Positions 8,229-17,091 are shown, counted from the first letter of the stretch. The stretch: DNA of 64,000 nt from JANLYC01 sp963750495 (GCA_963750495.1 CAVVQV010000004.1:1054001-1118000); one strand, 5' to 3'. Notes: generated from the letters alone by a model not told the origin. Numbers and translations: made by a program.

Positions 8229-9400
8229 TCGTCGACTCCCCCGCTCTCGAGAGCCGCCCCGTCGGCAAAGAACGGACGGAGCTTGTTGTCGTACATCGAG
8301 AGCGCGGAACCGATGGCCATGTGCATGTCGAGGTACTTGTAGGTGCCGAGGCGACCACCGAACAGGACGTTCGGCTCGGCCTTGGCCAGCTCGCGGTAGC
8401 GCAGTAGCTTCTCGCGGTCGTCAGCGGTGTTGATCGGGTAGTACGGCTCGTCGCCGGTCTCAGCGAAGCGCGAGTACTCGTGCACGATCACCGTCTTGTC
8501 CTTCGGGTACCAGTCGCGCTCGGGGTGGAAGTGCCGGAACTCGAGGATCCGGGTGTAGGGAACGTTCTCGTCGGCGTAGTTCACGACCGACGTGCCCTGG
8601 AAGTCACCGGTCTGCTGCACCGACACCTCGAGGTCGACCGTGCGCCAGGACAGCTCGCCTGCGGCATTCCCGAAGTAGGCGTCGACCGGCCCGGTGTACA
8701 CGATCGGCACCTTGCCGACGTACTCGTCGCGGACCTCGAAGAAGTCGGTGTTGAGTCGCACCTCGATGTTCGGATGGTCGACCATCCGCTCGAGCCAGGC
8801 CGTGTAGCCGTCGACCGGCAGGCCCTCGTAGGTGTCGTTGAAGTAGCGGTTCTCGAAGTTGTAGCGCACCGGGAGGCGCGTGATGATGTCCGGGCTCAGC
8901 TCCTTCGGGTCGGTCTGCCACTGCTTGGCTGTGTAGCCCTTGACGAACGCCTCGTACAACGGGCGGCCGATCAACGAGATGGCCTTCTCCTCGAGGTTCT
9001 TGGCGTCCGTCGTGTCGATCTCGCCCGCCATCTCCGCCACCAGAGCGCGTGCCTCGTCAGGCGTGTGGGACTTCCCGAAGAACTGGTTGATGAGGCCGAG
9101 GTTCATCGGGAAGGAGTAGACCTGCCCGTCGTACTTGGTGAAGACCCGGTGTTGGTAGCCGGTGAACTTCGTGAACCGGTTGACGTACTCCCACACCCGT
9201 TCGTTGGAGGTGTGGAACAGGTGGGCGCCGTACTGGTGCACCTCGATGCCGGTCTCGGGCTCCGGTGCACTGTAGGCGTTGCCCCCTACGTGGTGGCGTC
9301 GGTCGAGGATGAGGACTCGGAGGCCGAGATCGTTGGCACACCGTTCGGCGATCGTGAGACCGAACAGTCCAGCACCAACGATGACGAGATCAGCGTTCAC
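8225..9400 (-). CDS. glf: UDP-galactopyranose mutase
   Basis: The 391-residue FAD enzyme converts UDP-Galp to UDP-Galf. The N-terminal dinucleotide-binding motif is VGAGLFGLTIAERCA, followed by the family-specific HHVGGNAYS and the substrate region YGAHLFHTS near residue 62. A conserved FPMNL lies near residue 100 and LGTYKYLDMHMAI near the C-terminus. The start is GTG, supported by AGGAG eight bases upstream; a candidate -10 (TAGACT on the minus strand near 9452) lies in the 85-bp gap to the glycosyltransferase gene. Galactofuranose made here is probably used by the neighbouring glycosyltransferases. Confidence 0.95.
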   Translation of the reverse strand: MNADLVIVGAGLFGLTIAERCANDLGLRVLILDRRHHVGGNAYSAPEPETGIEVHQYGAHLFHTSNERVWEYVNRFTKFTGYQHRVFTKYDGQVYSFPMNLGLINQFFGKSHTPDEARALVAEMAGEIDTTDAKNLEEKAISLIGRPLYEAFVKGYTAKQWQTDPKELSPDIITRLPVRYNFENRYFNDTYEGLPVDGYTAWLERMVDHPNIEVRLNTDFFEVRDEYVGKVPIVYTGPVDAYFGNAAGELSWRTVDLEVSVQQTGDFQGTSVVNYADENVPYTRILEFRHFHPERDWYPKDKTVIVHEYSRFAETGDEPYYPINTADDREKLLRYRELAKAEPNVLFGGRLGTYKYLDMHMAIGSALSMYDNKLRPFFADGAALESGGVDE

Positions 9401-9485
9401 TCAGAGTCTCCTGTGACGGGTGGGCTCCTGCTTCAGGGCGGTCCCGAGTCTAATGGCCGCCACCGGATGGTCCGTCGACCGCGCC

Positions 9486-10337
9486 TCAGCGTCGGCCCAG
9501 CTGGCGTCCACGATGTCCTTTGGTGGCGATCAGGCGCCGGTATGCCGTGGTGCGCAGACCGACCGGGACCAGCCGGTACCCGCCACGAACCACGACATTG
9601 CGGACGAATTGCGTTCGTGAGGTGAAGCCCATGCCCCGGAGCTTGCGCTGCAACGCCCACTCCGACTTGAGCAACGTCACACCGCCACGCCGGGCATAGG
9701 CCCCGTCGCCGACCCGGTAGAGGACCAACGGCTCCTCGACGTTCCCCACTGTCGCCCCGTCGGCGATCATCCGCGCGAACAGCAGGTAGTCCTCCATCAA
9801 GGCCAGGTGCCGGTAGCCGCCGACCGCCTGGACGACCGAACGGCGGTAGACGACCGTGGGGTGATTGAACGGCTGGTGGAAGCGCGCGTAGCGGACGATC
9901 TCGGCCGGGTCGAGCGGCGGCGTGCGCCTGCCGACGATGTCGTCGGGACCGCTGCCGAACTCCAGCAGCGCGGACCCGACCAGGTCGACCCCGGCCTCGA
10001 CGAGGGGCACCTGGATCTCGAACCGTTGTGGCAGGGCGATGTCGTCGGCATCCATCCGGGCGACGATGTCGTGCGCACAGGCGGCCATCCCCTGGTCCAG
10101 GGCCAGGCCCAGGCCAACGTTGGAGTCGAGGGCCAGCAGTGACGTCGGCACCGGGGACTCATGGATCAGGCCGGTGATCATCGCGTCGAGAGCGGGCGGT
10201 ACGGGCCCGTCCTGCACGAGCACGACGTCGTCGGGTCGGCGGGTCTGGTCGTGCACCACGGAACGGAAGGCCGCAGCGAGGTAGTCGGGATCGTCGCCGC
10301 CGTAGACACTCATCAGCAAGCTGAACTGCTCAGCCAT
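9486..10337 (-). CDS. Family 2 glycosyltransferase
   Basis: The 283-residue GT-A protein starts MAEQFSLLMSVYGG. The usual GT2 marks are present: VLVQDGP, a LALDSNVGLGLALDQG segment and the metal-binding RMDADD (DxD) near residue 91, then a C-terminal acceptor-side region ending in basic residues. It lacks membrane segments, so it should act on the inner membrane face on a lipid-linked acceptor. The ATG overlaps the upstream GlfT1-like gene by 8 bp; an alternative ATG at 10358 gives seven more residues. The sugar donor cannot be deduced; galactose, galactofuranose or rhamnose are plausible from the context. Confidence 0.85.
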   Translation of the reverse strand: MAEQFSLLMSVYGGDDPDYLAAAFRSVVHDQTRRPDDVVLVQDGPVPPALDAMITGLIHESPVPTSLLALDSNVGLGLALDQGMAACAHDIVARMDADDIALPQRFEIQVPLVEAGVDLVGSALLEFGSGPDDIVGRRTPPLDPAEIVRYARFHQPFNHPTVVYRRSVVQAVGGYRHLALMEDYLLFARMIADGATVGNVEEPLVLYRVGDGAYARRGGVTLLKSEWALQRKLRGMGFTSRTQFVRNVVVRGGYRLVPVGLRTTAYRRLIATKGHRGRQLGRR

Positions 10338-11280
10338 CACGCTCCCCGCCTGCGTCATCGGAGCGCGCCGCCGCCATGATCTGCGCGGTCGGTGTCGGTC
10401 GGCTGAACAGGCCGGTGCGCAGTCCTCGACCCAGCCCGCGGGCCAGCCGACGGCGATCGGACGAGCGGGCGATCGTGACCGCCCAGCGGCGCAGCGTCGC
10501 CCCGCCGTACAGGGCCTTCTCCGCCGGGTTGAGCCCGCGCGAACGACTGAACAGCCACACCTTGTTCCGCACCTCGTAGAAGAAGCGGTCACCCGGGTCG
10601 ATGTCGATCCCGGCGAACGCCTTCGTCTTGTGCACGACCACCGACTGAGGACAGTAGAGCGCGCGCCGTCCGCGGATGAGCCGGGTGGTGAACTCGAAGT
10701 CGTCGTTCCAGAGGAAGTAGTCGGCGACCGGCAGCCCTCGCTCGCGCACCCCGACGGCGTCGACCAGGATCGAGACGAACGACGCCGAGCGGATCGGGAC
10801 GCAGCCGACGCTCGCCGCGGCTGCTCGTTCGTCCGCGCGCATCCCAGGCTTGGCGCGTGGGGTGTTCATCGGATGGTCGCGACCGTCGCTCCAGACCACC
10901 CTGGAGGCGACGACGGCCGGCGCCGGCCGGCCATAGGACACCCGTGCATCGAGGAGCTCTTCGAGGGCCGTCGGCTCGGGAACCGTGTCGTCGTCCATCA
11001 GCCACAGTGCGTCCGCGTCGTACTCGAGGGCACGGTCGAGGCCGAGCGCGAAGCCGCCGGCACCCCCGGTGTTGCGTTGGGCCGAGATGACGTCGGCCGC
11101 GGGAAAGTCACGGCGCAACATCGCGGCGGTGCCGTCCTCGGAGGCGTTGTCCACCACGACGACCGCAACCGGCGGCGTGCTCTGCCCGGCGATCGCACGC
11201 AGCGACTCGGCCAGCAGGTCACATCGGTTCCACGTCACCACGACCGCGACACAGCGCGGTATGGGGAGTTGCTCTGCCAC
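10330..11280 (-). CDS. GlfT1-like galactofuranosyltransferase (GT2)
   Basis: The 316-residue GT-A glycosyltransferase has VAVVVTWNR near the start, VVVDNASEDGTA, QRNTGGAGGF and the DxD motif WLMDDDT, followed by YFLWNDDFEF, which is characteristic of the rhamnosyl/galactofuranosyl GlfT1 (Rv3782) group. It likely starts galactan synthesis by adding Galf to a lipid-linked acceptor. I place the start at the GTG at 11280 because AAAGG lies five bases before it on the minus strand; an ATG at 11334 without such a site would add 18 residues. It is translationally coupled to the downstream glycosyltransferase. Confidence 0.82.
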   Translation of the reverse strand: MAEQLPIPRCVAVVVTWNRCDLLAESLRAIAGQSTPPVAVVVVDNASEDGTAAMLRRDFPAADVISAQRNTGGAGGFALGLDRALEYDADALWLMDDDTVPEPTALEELLDARVSYGRPAPAVVASRVVWSDGRDHPMNTPRAKPGMRADERAAAASVGCVPIRSASFVSILVDAVGVRERGLPVADYFLWNDDFEFTTRLIRGRRALYCPQSVVVHKTKAFAGIDIDPGDRFFYEVRNKVWLFSRSRGLNPAEKALYGGATLRRWAVTIARSSDRRRLARGLGRGLRTGLFSRPTPTAQIMAAARSDDAGGERDG

Positions 11281-11382
11281 GACGACCTTTCTGGCATCCC
11301 GGGCGGCGGGGGGCTGCGCCGACCAGCGTCTCATCGTAGGGCAGTGGGTCGGCGGGACCCCGCGCCGCTGGGCGACCGTCCC

Positions 11383-12807
11383 TCAGCAGGCCTTGGCGAG
11401 GTTGCCGCTGTCGTTGGCGTCGCGCTGCGGGTGGTGCCGCTTCTGCTTCGTAGCCGCTGATGACTGCTCCGGGTCATCCTTGGCCTGCGAGGTCGCGATC
11501 GCCCTGCTCACCATCGAGCGGATCAGGCGGTAGCTGGGCTTCCCCGTGTTGATCTTGGGCGGCACGAACGACACGGAGGCCACCGGCAGGTTCTTGGCCT
11601 TGAACGAGAGGTTCACGAACGTGTCCAGCTGGCTGGCCGGGATCGACGTCGAGATGACCTGCTTGCCGGCTCGCGCGATCGCACCGAAGTTCGACAGCAC
11701 CTTCGCCGGCTTGAGCTGGTGCAGCATCGCGTTCATGACGCACTTCTGTCGAGCCATCCGCGAGTAGTCGTCCGAGGTCGCGCGGCTGCGTGAGTACCAC
11801 AGGGTCTTGAAGCCGTCGAGGTGCTGTCGACCCGGCGGGATCCAGCCGGTGATAGGCCCGCCGACCCCTCCGATCGGGATGCGCTCGTTGACGTTGACCG
11901 TCACCCCTCCGACGGCGTCCACGAGGTCCTGGAAACCTCGGAGGTCGATCAGCGCATAGTAGTTGATCGACAGGCCGGTGATCTGCTCCACCGCCTGCGT
12001 GGTCGCGGTGATGCCGGGCGTCCTGTCGTGGGGGAACAGCTCGGGGTGCTCGTTGGCCCAGGTGTTCACGCCGTTGAGGTAGCAGTCGGCGCAGCGGAAA
12101 CCCTTGGGGAACTGGCGATGCATCGCCGTGCCCGGCGGGAACGGTACGTTCTCGAGGTTGCGCGGCAGCCCGAACAGGACGGTCCGTCCGGTCTCTTCGT
12201 CGACGCTGGCGACCGTCAGGCTGTCCGGCCTGATCCCGACCCGACGGGGCCCGGCGTCCCCGCCGAGCAGCAAGATGTTGTAGCGACCGTGCTCGGCCGA
12301 CGTGACCTCATCACCCCCGAACACCGTGGTGATGAAGTCACGTTGCACGGCGACGAGGTGGCTCGCGAACAGCAACGCTCCGGACAGGGTGAAGCACAGG
12401 ATCCCGTTGAGGGCGGTCATGGCCAATCGGTGACCACGGGCCAGCTCGAGCGGTTCACAGATCCGCCAGGCGTCGATGATCAGGTACGCCCACCCGATGG
12501 CGTACGCGACGAGTCCGACCCGCAGCGCCAGCAGGAAGCCGGGGCGGACGAACAGCGAGACGAGCTCGCCTCGCGACACGAACCCCACCAGCAGCAGGAG
12601 TCCGAGGAAGCCGATGGCCGCCGCCGTCGATCGCAGCGCGATGCGCCCGACCCTCTTGTTGCCGGCGACCAGCTGGGCGGAGCCGGGCGCCACGACGGTC
12701 ATCGCGACCAACGTCAGGGCACGGCGGAAGCGGATACGTGCGGCTGCGGCCGCAGCATCGCGCGCGACCATCGAGCGCGCGGACACCGGGGGAAGGACGG
12801 CGGACAC
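11383..12807 (-). CDS. LytR-CpsA-Psr (LCP) family wall-polymer ligase with multi-helix N-terminus
   Basis: The roughly 474-residue protein has four N-terminal membrane helices (about residues 25-150), more than the single anchor of typical LCP proteins. An extracellular LCP domain follows from about residue 185, with LLLGGDAGPRRVGIRPDSL, the Arg-rich LPRN segment, and WYSRSRATSDDYSRM. LCP enzymes move lipid-linked glycans (teichoic acid, arabinogalactan) onto peptidoglycan. Cysteines in FRCADCYLN may form a disulfide. The GTG at 12807 lies seven bases after a GATACT -10 box; a GTG at 12822 is the alternative. It is divergent from the second LCP gene. Confidence 0.87.
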   Translation of the reverse strand: MSAVLPPVSARSMVARDAAAAAARIRFRRALTLVAMTVVAPGSAQLVAGNKRVGRIALRSTAAAIGFLGLLLLVGFVSRGELVSLFVRPGFLLALRVGLVAYAIGWAYLIIDAWRICEPLELARGHRLAMTALNGILCFTLSGALLFASHLVAVQRDFITTVFGGDEVTSAEHGRYNILLLGGDAGPRRVGIRPDSLTVASVDEETGRTVLFGLPRNLENVPFPPGTAMHRQFPKGFRCADCYLNGVNTWANEHPELFPHDRTPGITATTQAVEQITGLSINYYALIDLRGFQDLVDAVGGVTVNVNERIPIGGVGGPITGWIPPGRQHLDGFKTLWYSRSRATSDDYSRMARQKCVMNAMLHQLKPAKVLSNFGAIARAGKQVISTSIPASQLDTFVNLSFKAKNLPVASVSFVPPKINTGKPSYRLIRSMVSRAIATSQAKDDPEQSSAATKQKRHHPQRDANDSGNLAKAC

Positions 12808-12814
12808 GCGGACT

Positions 12815-12820
12815 AGTATC
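12815..12820 (-). promoter_or_regulatory. Predicted -10 box of the LCP gene (leaderless)
   Basis: On the minus strand GATACT is followed by seven bases and the GTG at 12807. Two 9-bp GGATGTGAC units lie four bases upstream, in the -35 region. Confidence 0.45.
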
Positions 12821-12824
12821 ACCA

Positions 12825-12850
12825 GTCACATCCGTCACATCCGTCACGAC
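12825..12850 (-). repeat. 9-bp direct repeats upstream of the LCP gene
   Basis: On the minus strand, two complete copies of GGATGTGAC and most of a third lie four bases upstream of the predicted -10 box. The unit differs by one base from a unit in the array upstream of galE (GGATGTCAC), with the same orientation and position relative to the promoter. Confidence 0.75.
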
Positions 12851-12921
12851 CCGCCGAAAGGCCCCAGCGGAAATTCTGCGGTGGTCAGCGCCTTCCGGCC
12901 CGGCCGGTAGCCTTGCTCCTC

Positions 12922-14343
12922 ATGGCCGACGCACAGGACCCCGACGAGCCGACCTACGGCTGGCTCTACGGCACCGCGGGACCACCGCCCGAGTCTTCCG
13001 ACGACCCGGAGTCCACCCAGCAGCTGGCACGGCCGCCGGCTGACGACCCCGCGGAACGCTCATCGGCCGACGCGACCGACCCGCCGCCGGCCGCACCGGG
13101 CGGGACCGGGCCCGAGCACACGCAGATCCTCGACGCTCAACGCCCGGAGCCGACCACGCCGCTGTCGGCTGAACCCGTTCAGTCGGCTCAGCCCACCCAG
13201 CCGGCTCAGCCCGCCTCGGACACCAGGCCGCCACCGCCGTCGTTCGGCGGGACCTACGACGCGCCGCCACGGCGCTCCGGCGAGGCGCCCCGGTTCGCCA
13301 CTCCGGCCGAGCCGGTGACCTCGGGCCGACCGCCGGCCAAGCCACCTCGCCCGGCGCCGGCTTCCACGGGGGGGCGATGGTCGTGGGGCAGGCGCAGGTG
13401 GTGGATCCGCGGAATCATCGCCCTCGTCCTCGTCTGGATCCTGTTCCTCGTGCTGGTTCCGATCTGGGCGTGGTCGAGGATCGACAAGGTTGCCGCCGAG
13501 CCTGGCGGCAACCGCCCGGCGGATACCGGTGGCACGACGTTCCTGCTGGTGGGGTCCGACAGTCGCGACGGCCTGAGCAAGCAGCAGAAGGGTGACCTCG
13601 GCACCGGGAGTGCTGCAGGCCAACGCACGGACACGATCCTGATGCTCCATGTCCCCGACAGCGGCGGCCCCAACCTGCTGCTGTCCATCCCGCGCGACTC
13701 CTACGTCGACATCCCCGGCCACGGGAAGAACAAGATCAACGCCGCGTACGCGTTCGGTGGACCCAAGCTGCTCGTCCAGACGGTCGAGCAGTCCACGGGC
13801 GTACGGGTCGACGACTACATCGAGATCGGCTTCGCCGGCTTCGTCGACATCGTCGATGCCGTGGGTGGCATCCAGGTGTGTCCGAAGACCGCGGTCAACG
13901 ACCCCAAGGCCGGGCATCTCAAGATGCGCCGTGGCTGCCAGGAGGTCGACGGGCACACGGCGCTGAGCTACTCCCGCTCTCGCGCGTTTCCCCTCGGCGA
14001 CATCACGCGCACGGAGCACCAACGCGAGGTGATCACGCAGGTCGGCAAGAAGGCGGCGTCCTGGTCGACGATCCTGCTGCCGTGGCGCTACTTCGCCGTC
14101 AACAAGTCCGCGTCGGAGTCCGTCCGGATCGGGGACAACGTCGGTCCGCTCGGTCTCGTGAAGTTCGCCTGGGCCATGGCGCACAGCGGAGACGCCAAGC
14201 GCTGCGTCGTGCCGTTCAGCAATCTCGGAGCGTCGACCCCCGCCGGCTCGGCCGTGCTGTGGGACGAGGCCAAGGCGAAGAGCCTGTTCGCCAAGATCCG
14301 TGAGGACAACACCTCCGCCATCGTCTGCAACAACGGCGGGTAG
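12922..14343 (+). CDS. LytR-CpsA-Psr (LCP) family wall-polymer ligase with proline-rich cytoplasmic region
   Basis: The 473-residue protein starts MADAQDPDEPTYGW. About 150 cytoplasmic residues are low-complexity and rich in Pro, Ala, Thr and Gln (repeated PAQ-like units). One membrane helix follows (WIRGIIALVLVWILFLVLV), then the extracellular LCP domain with VGSDSRDG, RTDTILMLHV, SIPRDSYVDIPG, KINAAYAFGG and SYSRSRAFPLGDITR, all typical catalytic-site segments. It likely ligates a secondary polymer to peptidoglycan. The disordered N-terminus could be a regulatory site for Ser/Thr kinases, which is an inference. The upstream TTG at 12913 is a less likely start. Confidence 0.9.
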   Translation: MADAQDPDEPTYGWLYGTAGPPPESSDDPESTQQLARPPADDPAERSSADATDPPPAAPGGTGPEHTQILDAQRPEPTTPLSAEPVQSAQPTQPAQPASDTRPPPPSFGGTYDAPPRRSGEAPRFATPAEPVTSGRPPAKPPRPAPASTGGRWSWGRRRWWIRGIIALVLVWILFLVLVPIWAWSRIDKVAAEPGGNRPADTGGTTFLLVGSDSRDGLSKQQKGDLGTGSAAGQRTDTILMLHVPDSGGPNLLLSIPRDSYVDIPGHGKNKINAAYAFGGPKLLVQTVEQSTGVRVDDYIEIGFAGFVDIVDAVGGIQVCPKTAVNDPKAGHLKMRRGCQEVDGHTALSYSRSRAFPLGDITRTEHQREVITQVGKKAASWSTILLPWRYFAVNKSASESVRIGDNVGPLGLVKFAWAMAHSGDAKRCVVPFSNLGASTPAGSAVLWDEAKAKSLFAKIREDNTSAIVCNNGG

Positions 14344-14417
14344 CGTTGAGGCTGTTGACCCGACCGACCTCTCCGAGCGCACTCGATCCGACGCGCCTCC
14401 CACCGCCAGGAGCATCC

Positions 14418-14921
14418 ATGCCGCAGGCCTCCGGTCGTTGGCTGCCATGGGTGGGCTTGGTCGCTCGTCTGGTCGTCGGTGCGGTCTGGATCGTCGCCGG
14501 TGCGATCAAGGTGCCTGACCCCGCCGAAAGTGTCCGCGCCGTCCGCGCCTACGACCTGCTGCCCGAGGCAGTCGTACCCACGGTCGGGCGCGGCCTGCCG
14601 TTTCTCGAGATCGCGATCGGTCTGCTCCTCGTGGTCGGACTCGGTACCCGGATCGCCGCCAGCGTCTCGGGTCTGCTTTTCGTGCTCTTCATCATCGGCA
14701 TCAGCTCGGCCTGGGCACGCGGCCTGCAGATCGACTGCGGATGTTTCGGCGGCGGTGGGTTCGACGCCGACGCAACCAGCAAGTACCCCTGGGAGATTGC
14801 CCGCGATGTCGGCCTGCTGGTCGGATCGCTGCTTCTCGTGCGGTGGCCGCACACCCGGATCAGTCTCGACGGCTGGCTCGTGGGCCCCAGTACCGAATCA
14901 GGAGTGACCAGTGGCGAGTAA
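14418..14921 (+). CDS. MauE/DoxX-like redox membrane protein
   Basis: The 167-residue protein has four hydrophobic helices and a Cys pair in the loop QIDCGCFGGGG, as in MauE/DoxX proteins proposed to handle disulfide exchange, often beside a thioredoxin-like partner. The start at MPQASGRW is supported by AGGAG six bases upstream. The next gene, a DsbA-like protein, starts 11 bp before its stop, so the two are translationally coupled. The pair may oxidise or recycle exported thiols. A VKOR-like role is possible but the sequence does not show it. Confidence 0.8.
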   Translation: MPQASGRWLPWVGLVARLVVGAVWIVAGAIKVPDPAESVRAVRAYDLLPEAVVPTVGRGLPFLEIAIGLLLVVGLGTRIAASVSGLLFVLFIIGISSAWARGLQIDCGCFGGGGFDADATSKYPWEIARDVGLLVGSLLLVRWPHTRISLDGWLVGPSTESGVTSGE

Positions 14922-15669
14922 GAAGGATCGCAAGGCGGCGTCCGAGCGGGTGCGGGCGATGCAGGCCCAGCAGGCAGCAGCAGAGCGTCGGCGCCGCACC
15001 CTGATCGTCGGTGCAGTGGTCGTAGCGGTGATCGCCGCGGTCGTCGGCATCGGCATCGCGGTGCAGTCCAACCGCACCGGTCCGACGTCGGGGGAGGCGC
15101 CCCAGGGTGTCACGGCAGACAACGGTGTGCTGCGTGACGGCCGTTCCGGCCCCGTTCACGTCGTCGTTTACGAGGACTTCCAATGTCCGTCGTGCAAAGC
15201 CTTCGAGGAGAACGTCGGCTCGACGCTCGCCAAGGACGTCACGGACGGACAGATCCAGCTCGAGTACCGGCCGATCGCGTTCCTCGACCGCGCGTCGTCG
15301 ACGAACTACAGCTCCCGCGCACTCGAGACGGCAGCCTGCACTCTGGACGACGGCGGGCCGATGGTCTTCACGAAGCTGCACGACCTGTTGTTCACGAACC
15401 AGCCGGCGGAGGGGTCGGCCGGCCTCACCGACGGCCAGTTGGCTGACCTCGCGGCCCAGGCAGGCGCCAACAAGAAGACGGTTGCCGGCTGCCAGAGCGC
15501 CGGCACCTACGAAGGCTGGGCCGCGATGGTGACCGACGACGCCTCGAAAGCGGGGATCAACGGGACGCCGACCTACCTCGTCGACGGCAAGCAGGTCACC
15601 TTCAGCAACAGCGAGGACCCGAAGGTGACCCTGACCAAGCTCATCGACGCCGCGGCCGAACAGCAGTAA
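14911..15669 (+). CDS. Membrane-anchored DsbA-like disulfide oxidoreductase
   Basis: The 252-residue protein has a basic cytoplasmic N-terminus, one membrane helix (about 31-52) and an extracytoplasmic thioredoxin-fold domain. The catalytic site is Cys92-Pro-Ser-Cys95 in YEDFQCPSCKAF, and the cis-proline loop is seen in GTPTYLVDG. DsbA-like proteins with a CPxC site introduce or reshuffle disulfides in exported proteins. Other cysteines (TAACTL, AGCQS) may be structural. The GTG start overlaps the MauE-like gene by 11 bp. Likely clients include Cys-containing exported proteins such as the LCP protein and the PGRP amidase. Confidence 0.88.
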   Translation: MASKKDRKAASERVRAMQAQQAAAERRRRTLIVGAVVVAVIAAVVGIGIAVQSNRTGPTSGEAPQGVTADNGVLRDGRSGPVHVVVYEDFQCPSCKAFEENVGSTLAKDVTDGQIQLEYRPIAFLDRASSTNYSSRALETAACTLDDGGPMVFTKLHDLLFTNQPAEGSAGLTDGQLADLAAQAGANKKTVAGCQSAGTYEGWAAMVTDDASKAGINGTPTYLVDGKQVTFSNSEDPKVTLTKLIDAAAEQQ

Positions 15670-15687
15670 GGCCCGGGTGGGCGCTCG

Positions 15688-16122
15688 TCAGGCCGGATGG
15701 AGTCGTCGACCACTGATCGTGCGCGGCGTGACGCGGATGTACAGCGGCCGGTTGCCGGCAGCCCACGGCTCGGGTCTAGACAGCCACTCTCGGCTGATGC
15801 CGAGTTCCTCCTCGTCGGCGAGAAAGCCGGTGGAGCCCTGGAGGAGCACGCTCCACCCGGACTGCAGATAGTCGTCGAGGTCGTCGACCTCGAACGCTGC
15901 GGGGGCGTGCCGCAAGGACGCGCCCAACACGTTGTACGGAGACGTCCGGAACAGCACCGTCACGCCGTCCACCACGTAGTTCACCGGCAGCACCAGCGGA
16001 CCGTCGGGGCCGGCGAATCCGACCCTCCCGACCGACTTGGCGCGCAGCAGCTTCACGCACTCGGTGCGATCCAGCTCCTCGAACCTGCCGCTCGCCCGGA
16101 TCTCGTCAAGTCGACTCATCAT
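15688..16122 (-). CDS. Pyridoxamine 5'-phosphate oxidase-like flavin-binding protein
   Basis: The 144-residue split-barrel protein includes GRVGFAGPDGPLVLPVNYVVDG and ILFRT-like strands, as in the small PPOX-type flavin/F420-binding family of actinobacteria, several of which are DevR-controlled in mycobacteria. The substrate is unknown. The chosen ATG has GAGGAG six bases upstream (minus strand); GTG at 16125 and ATG at 16119 are neighbouring options. It follows the two-domain universal stress protein gene by 15 bp, probably in the same operon. Confidence 0.8.
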   Translation of the reverse strand: MMSRLDEIRASGRFEELDRTECVKLLRAKSVGRVGFAGPDGPLVLPVNYVVDGVTVLFRTSPYNVLGASLRHAPAAFEVDDLDDYLQSGWSVLLQGSTGFLADEEELGISREWLSRPEPWAAGNRPLYIRVTPRTISGRRLHPA

Positions 16123-16137
16123 CACTGTCTCCTCTGC

Positions 16138-17091
16138 TCACAACTCGTGCTGGTCGGCTTCGTGATCCTCGACGTCAGCCCACCGACCTCGGCTGGGGGA
16201 CGGGATGACAGCCACGGGGCACTCGGAGTAGTGCAGGACCGCGCGGGTCGTCGAGCCGAGATGGAATCCGCCCAGGTGACGCGGCCCGGTGTGGCGGCCC
16301 AGCACGACCAGCTGGGCCACGTCGGCCGCGTCCAGGATGGCCATGGCTGCGTTGGCGTCCTGGGACAGCGTGATGACCTCGACCTCGGGGTACCTGGTCC
16401 GCACCGTCCTCAGCGAAACCTCCAACTGCTGCTTGGCCTCGTCCTCCCACCGCGCGATGTCGTCAGGAGACCAGGCGTATGTGGCGGGCAGGTGCCAGGC
16501 GTGGATGGCCAGGACGGGTACAGCGAGCCGGACCGCTCGCTCAAAGCCGTACCTCAGGACGACCTCGTCGAGCGCGGACCCGTCGAGTCCGACCACGATC
16601 GGCGCCTCCTTGCGCTCCGCGGGGTTCCACGCGTCGGGGACGACCACGGCGGGAACGGGCGAGCGACCGGCGACGGAGATCGAGTTGCTCCCGACCACCA
16701 TCCGTTTGGCTGCACCGAGTCCCCGCTTGCCCACGACGAGGACATCCGCCTCCTTGGCCGCGCGCAGCAGGACCGGTCTGGTGCCGCCGCTCCCGATCAT
16801 GAGCGATACGGCGTCCTCGTCCGCGTCGAGCTCCTCGCGGACGTGTTCGAGGGTGTCCCGGGTCTCGTTCTCGAAGAAGTCGATCGGGAAGTCGAGGGAG
16901 TAACCCCGCACGGGAATGACATGGTCCGGGGTCGCGCCCACGAGAACCAGTCGCCCGCCGAGGTCCTCTGCCTCGTTGCGAGCCCAAGTCACGGCAGCAC
17001 GGTTGTGCGCCGAACCGTCCACGCCGACGATCACGACCGGCACGCCGGTGCTGGGAGAAGTCTCGTTCGCTCGATTCACCTGGGTGCTCAT
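16138..17091 (-). CDS. Universal stress protein with two UspA domains
   Basis: The 317-residue cytoplasmic protein carries two UspA domains (about 18-160 and 172-305). Each starts with a VGVDGS/VGLDGS strand-loop and ends with an ATP-binding G-2x-G-9x-G-S motif (GKRGLGAAKRMVVGS; GRHTGPRHLGGFHLGS). Tandem UspA proteins of this type are abundant in the mycobacterial DevR regulon. The start has a strong GAGGAGG site. A DevR-like box at 17175-17188 lies 84-97 bp upstream and is shared with the divergent single-domain Usp. Confidence 0.92.
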   Translation of the reverse strand: MSTQVNRANETSPSTGVPVVIVGVDGSAHNRAAVTWARNEAEDLGGRLVLVGATPDHVIPVRGYSLDFPIDFFENETRDTLEHVREELDADEDAVSLMIGSGGTRPVLLRAAKEADVLVVGKRGLGAAKRMVVGSNSISVAGRSPVPAVVVPDAWNPAERKEAPIVVGLDGSALDEVVLRYGFERAVRLAVPVLAIHAWHLPATYAWSPDDIARWEDEAKQQLEVSLRTVRTRYPEVEVITLSQDANAAMAILDAADVAQLVVLGRHTGPRHLGGFHLGSTTRAVLHYSECPVAVIPSPSRGRWADVEDHEADQHEL

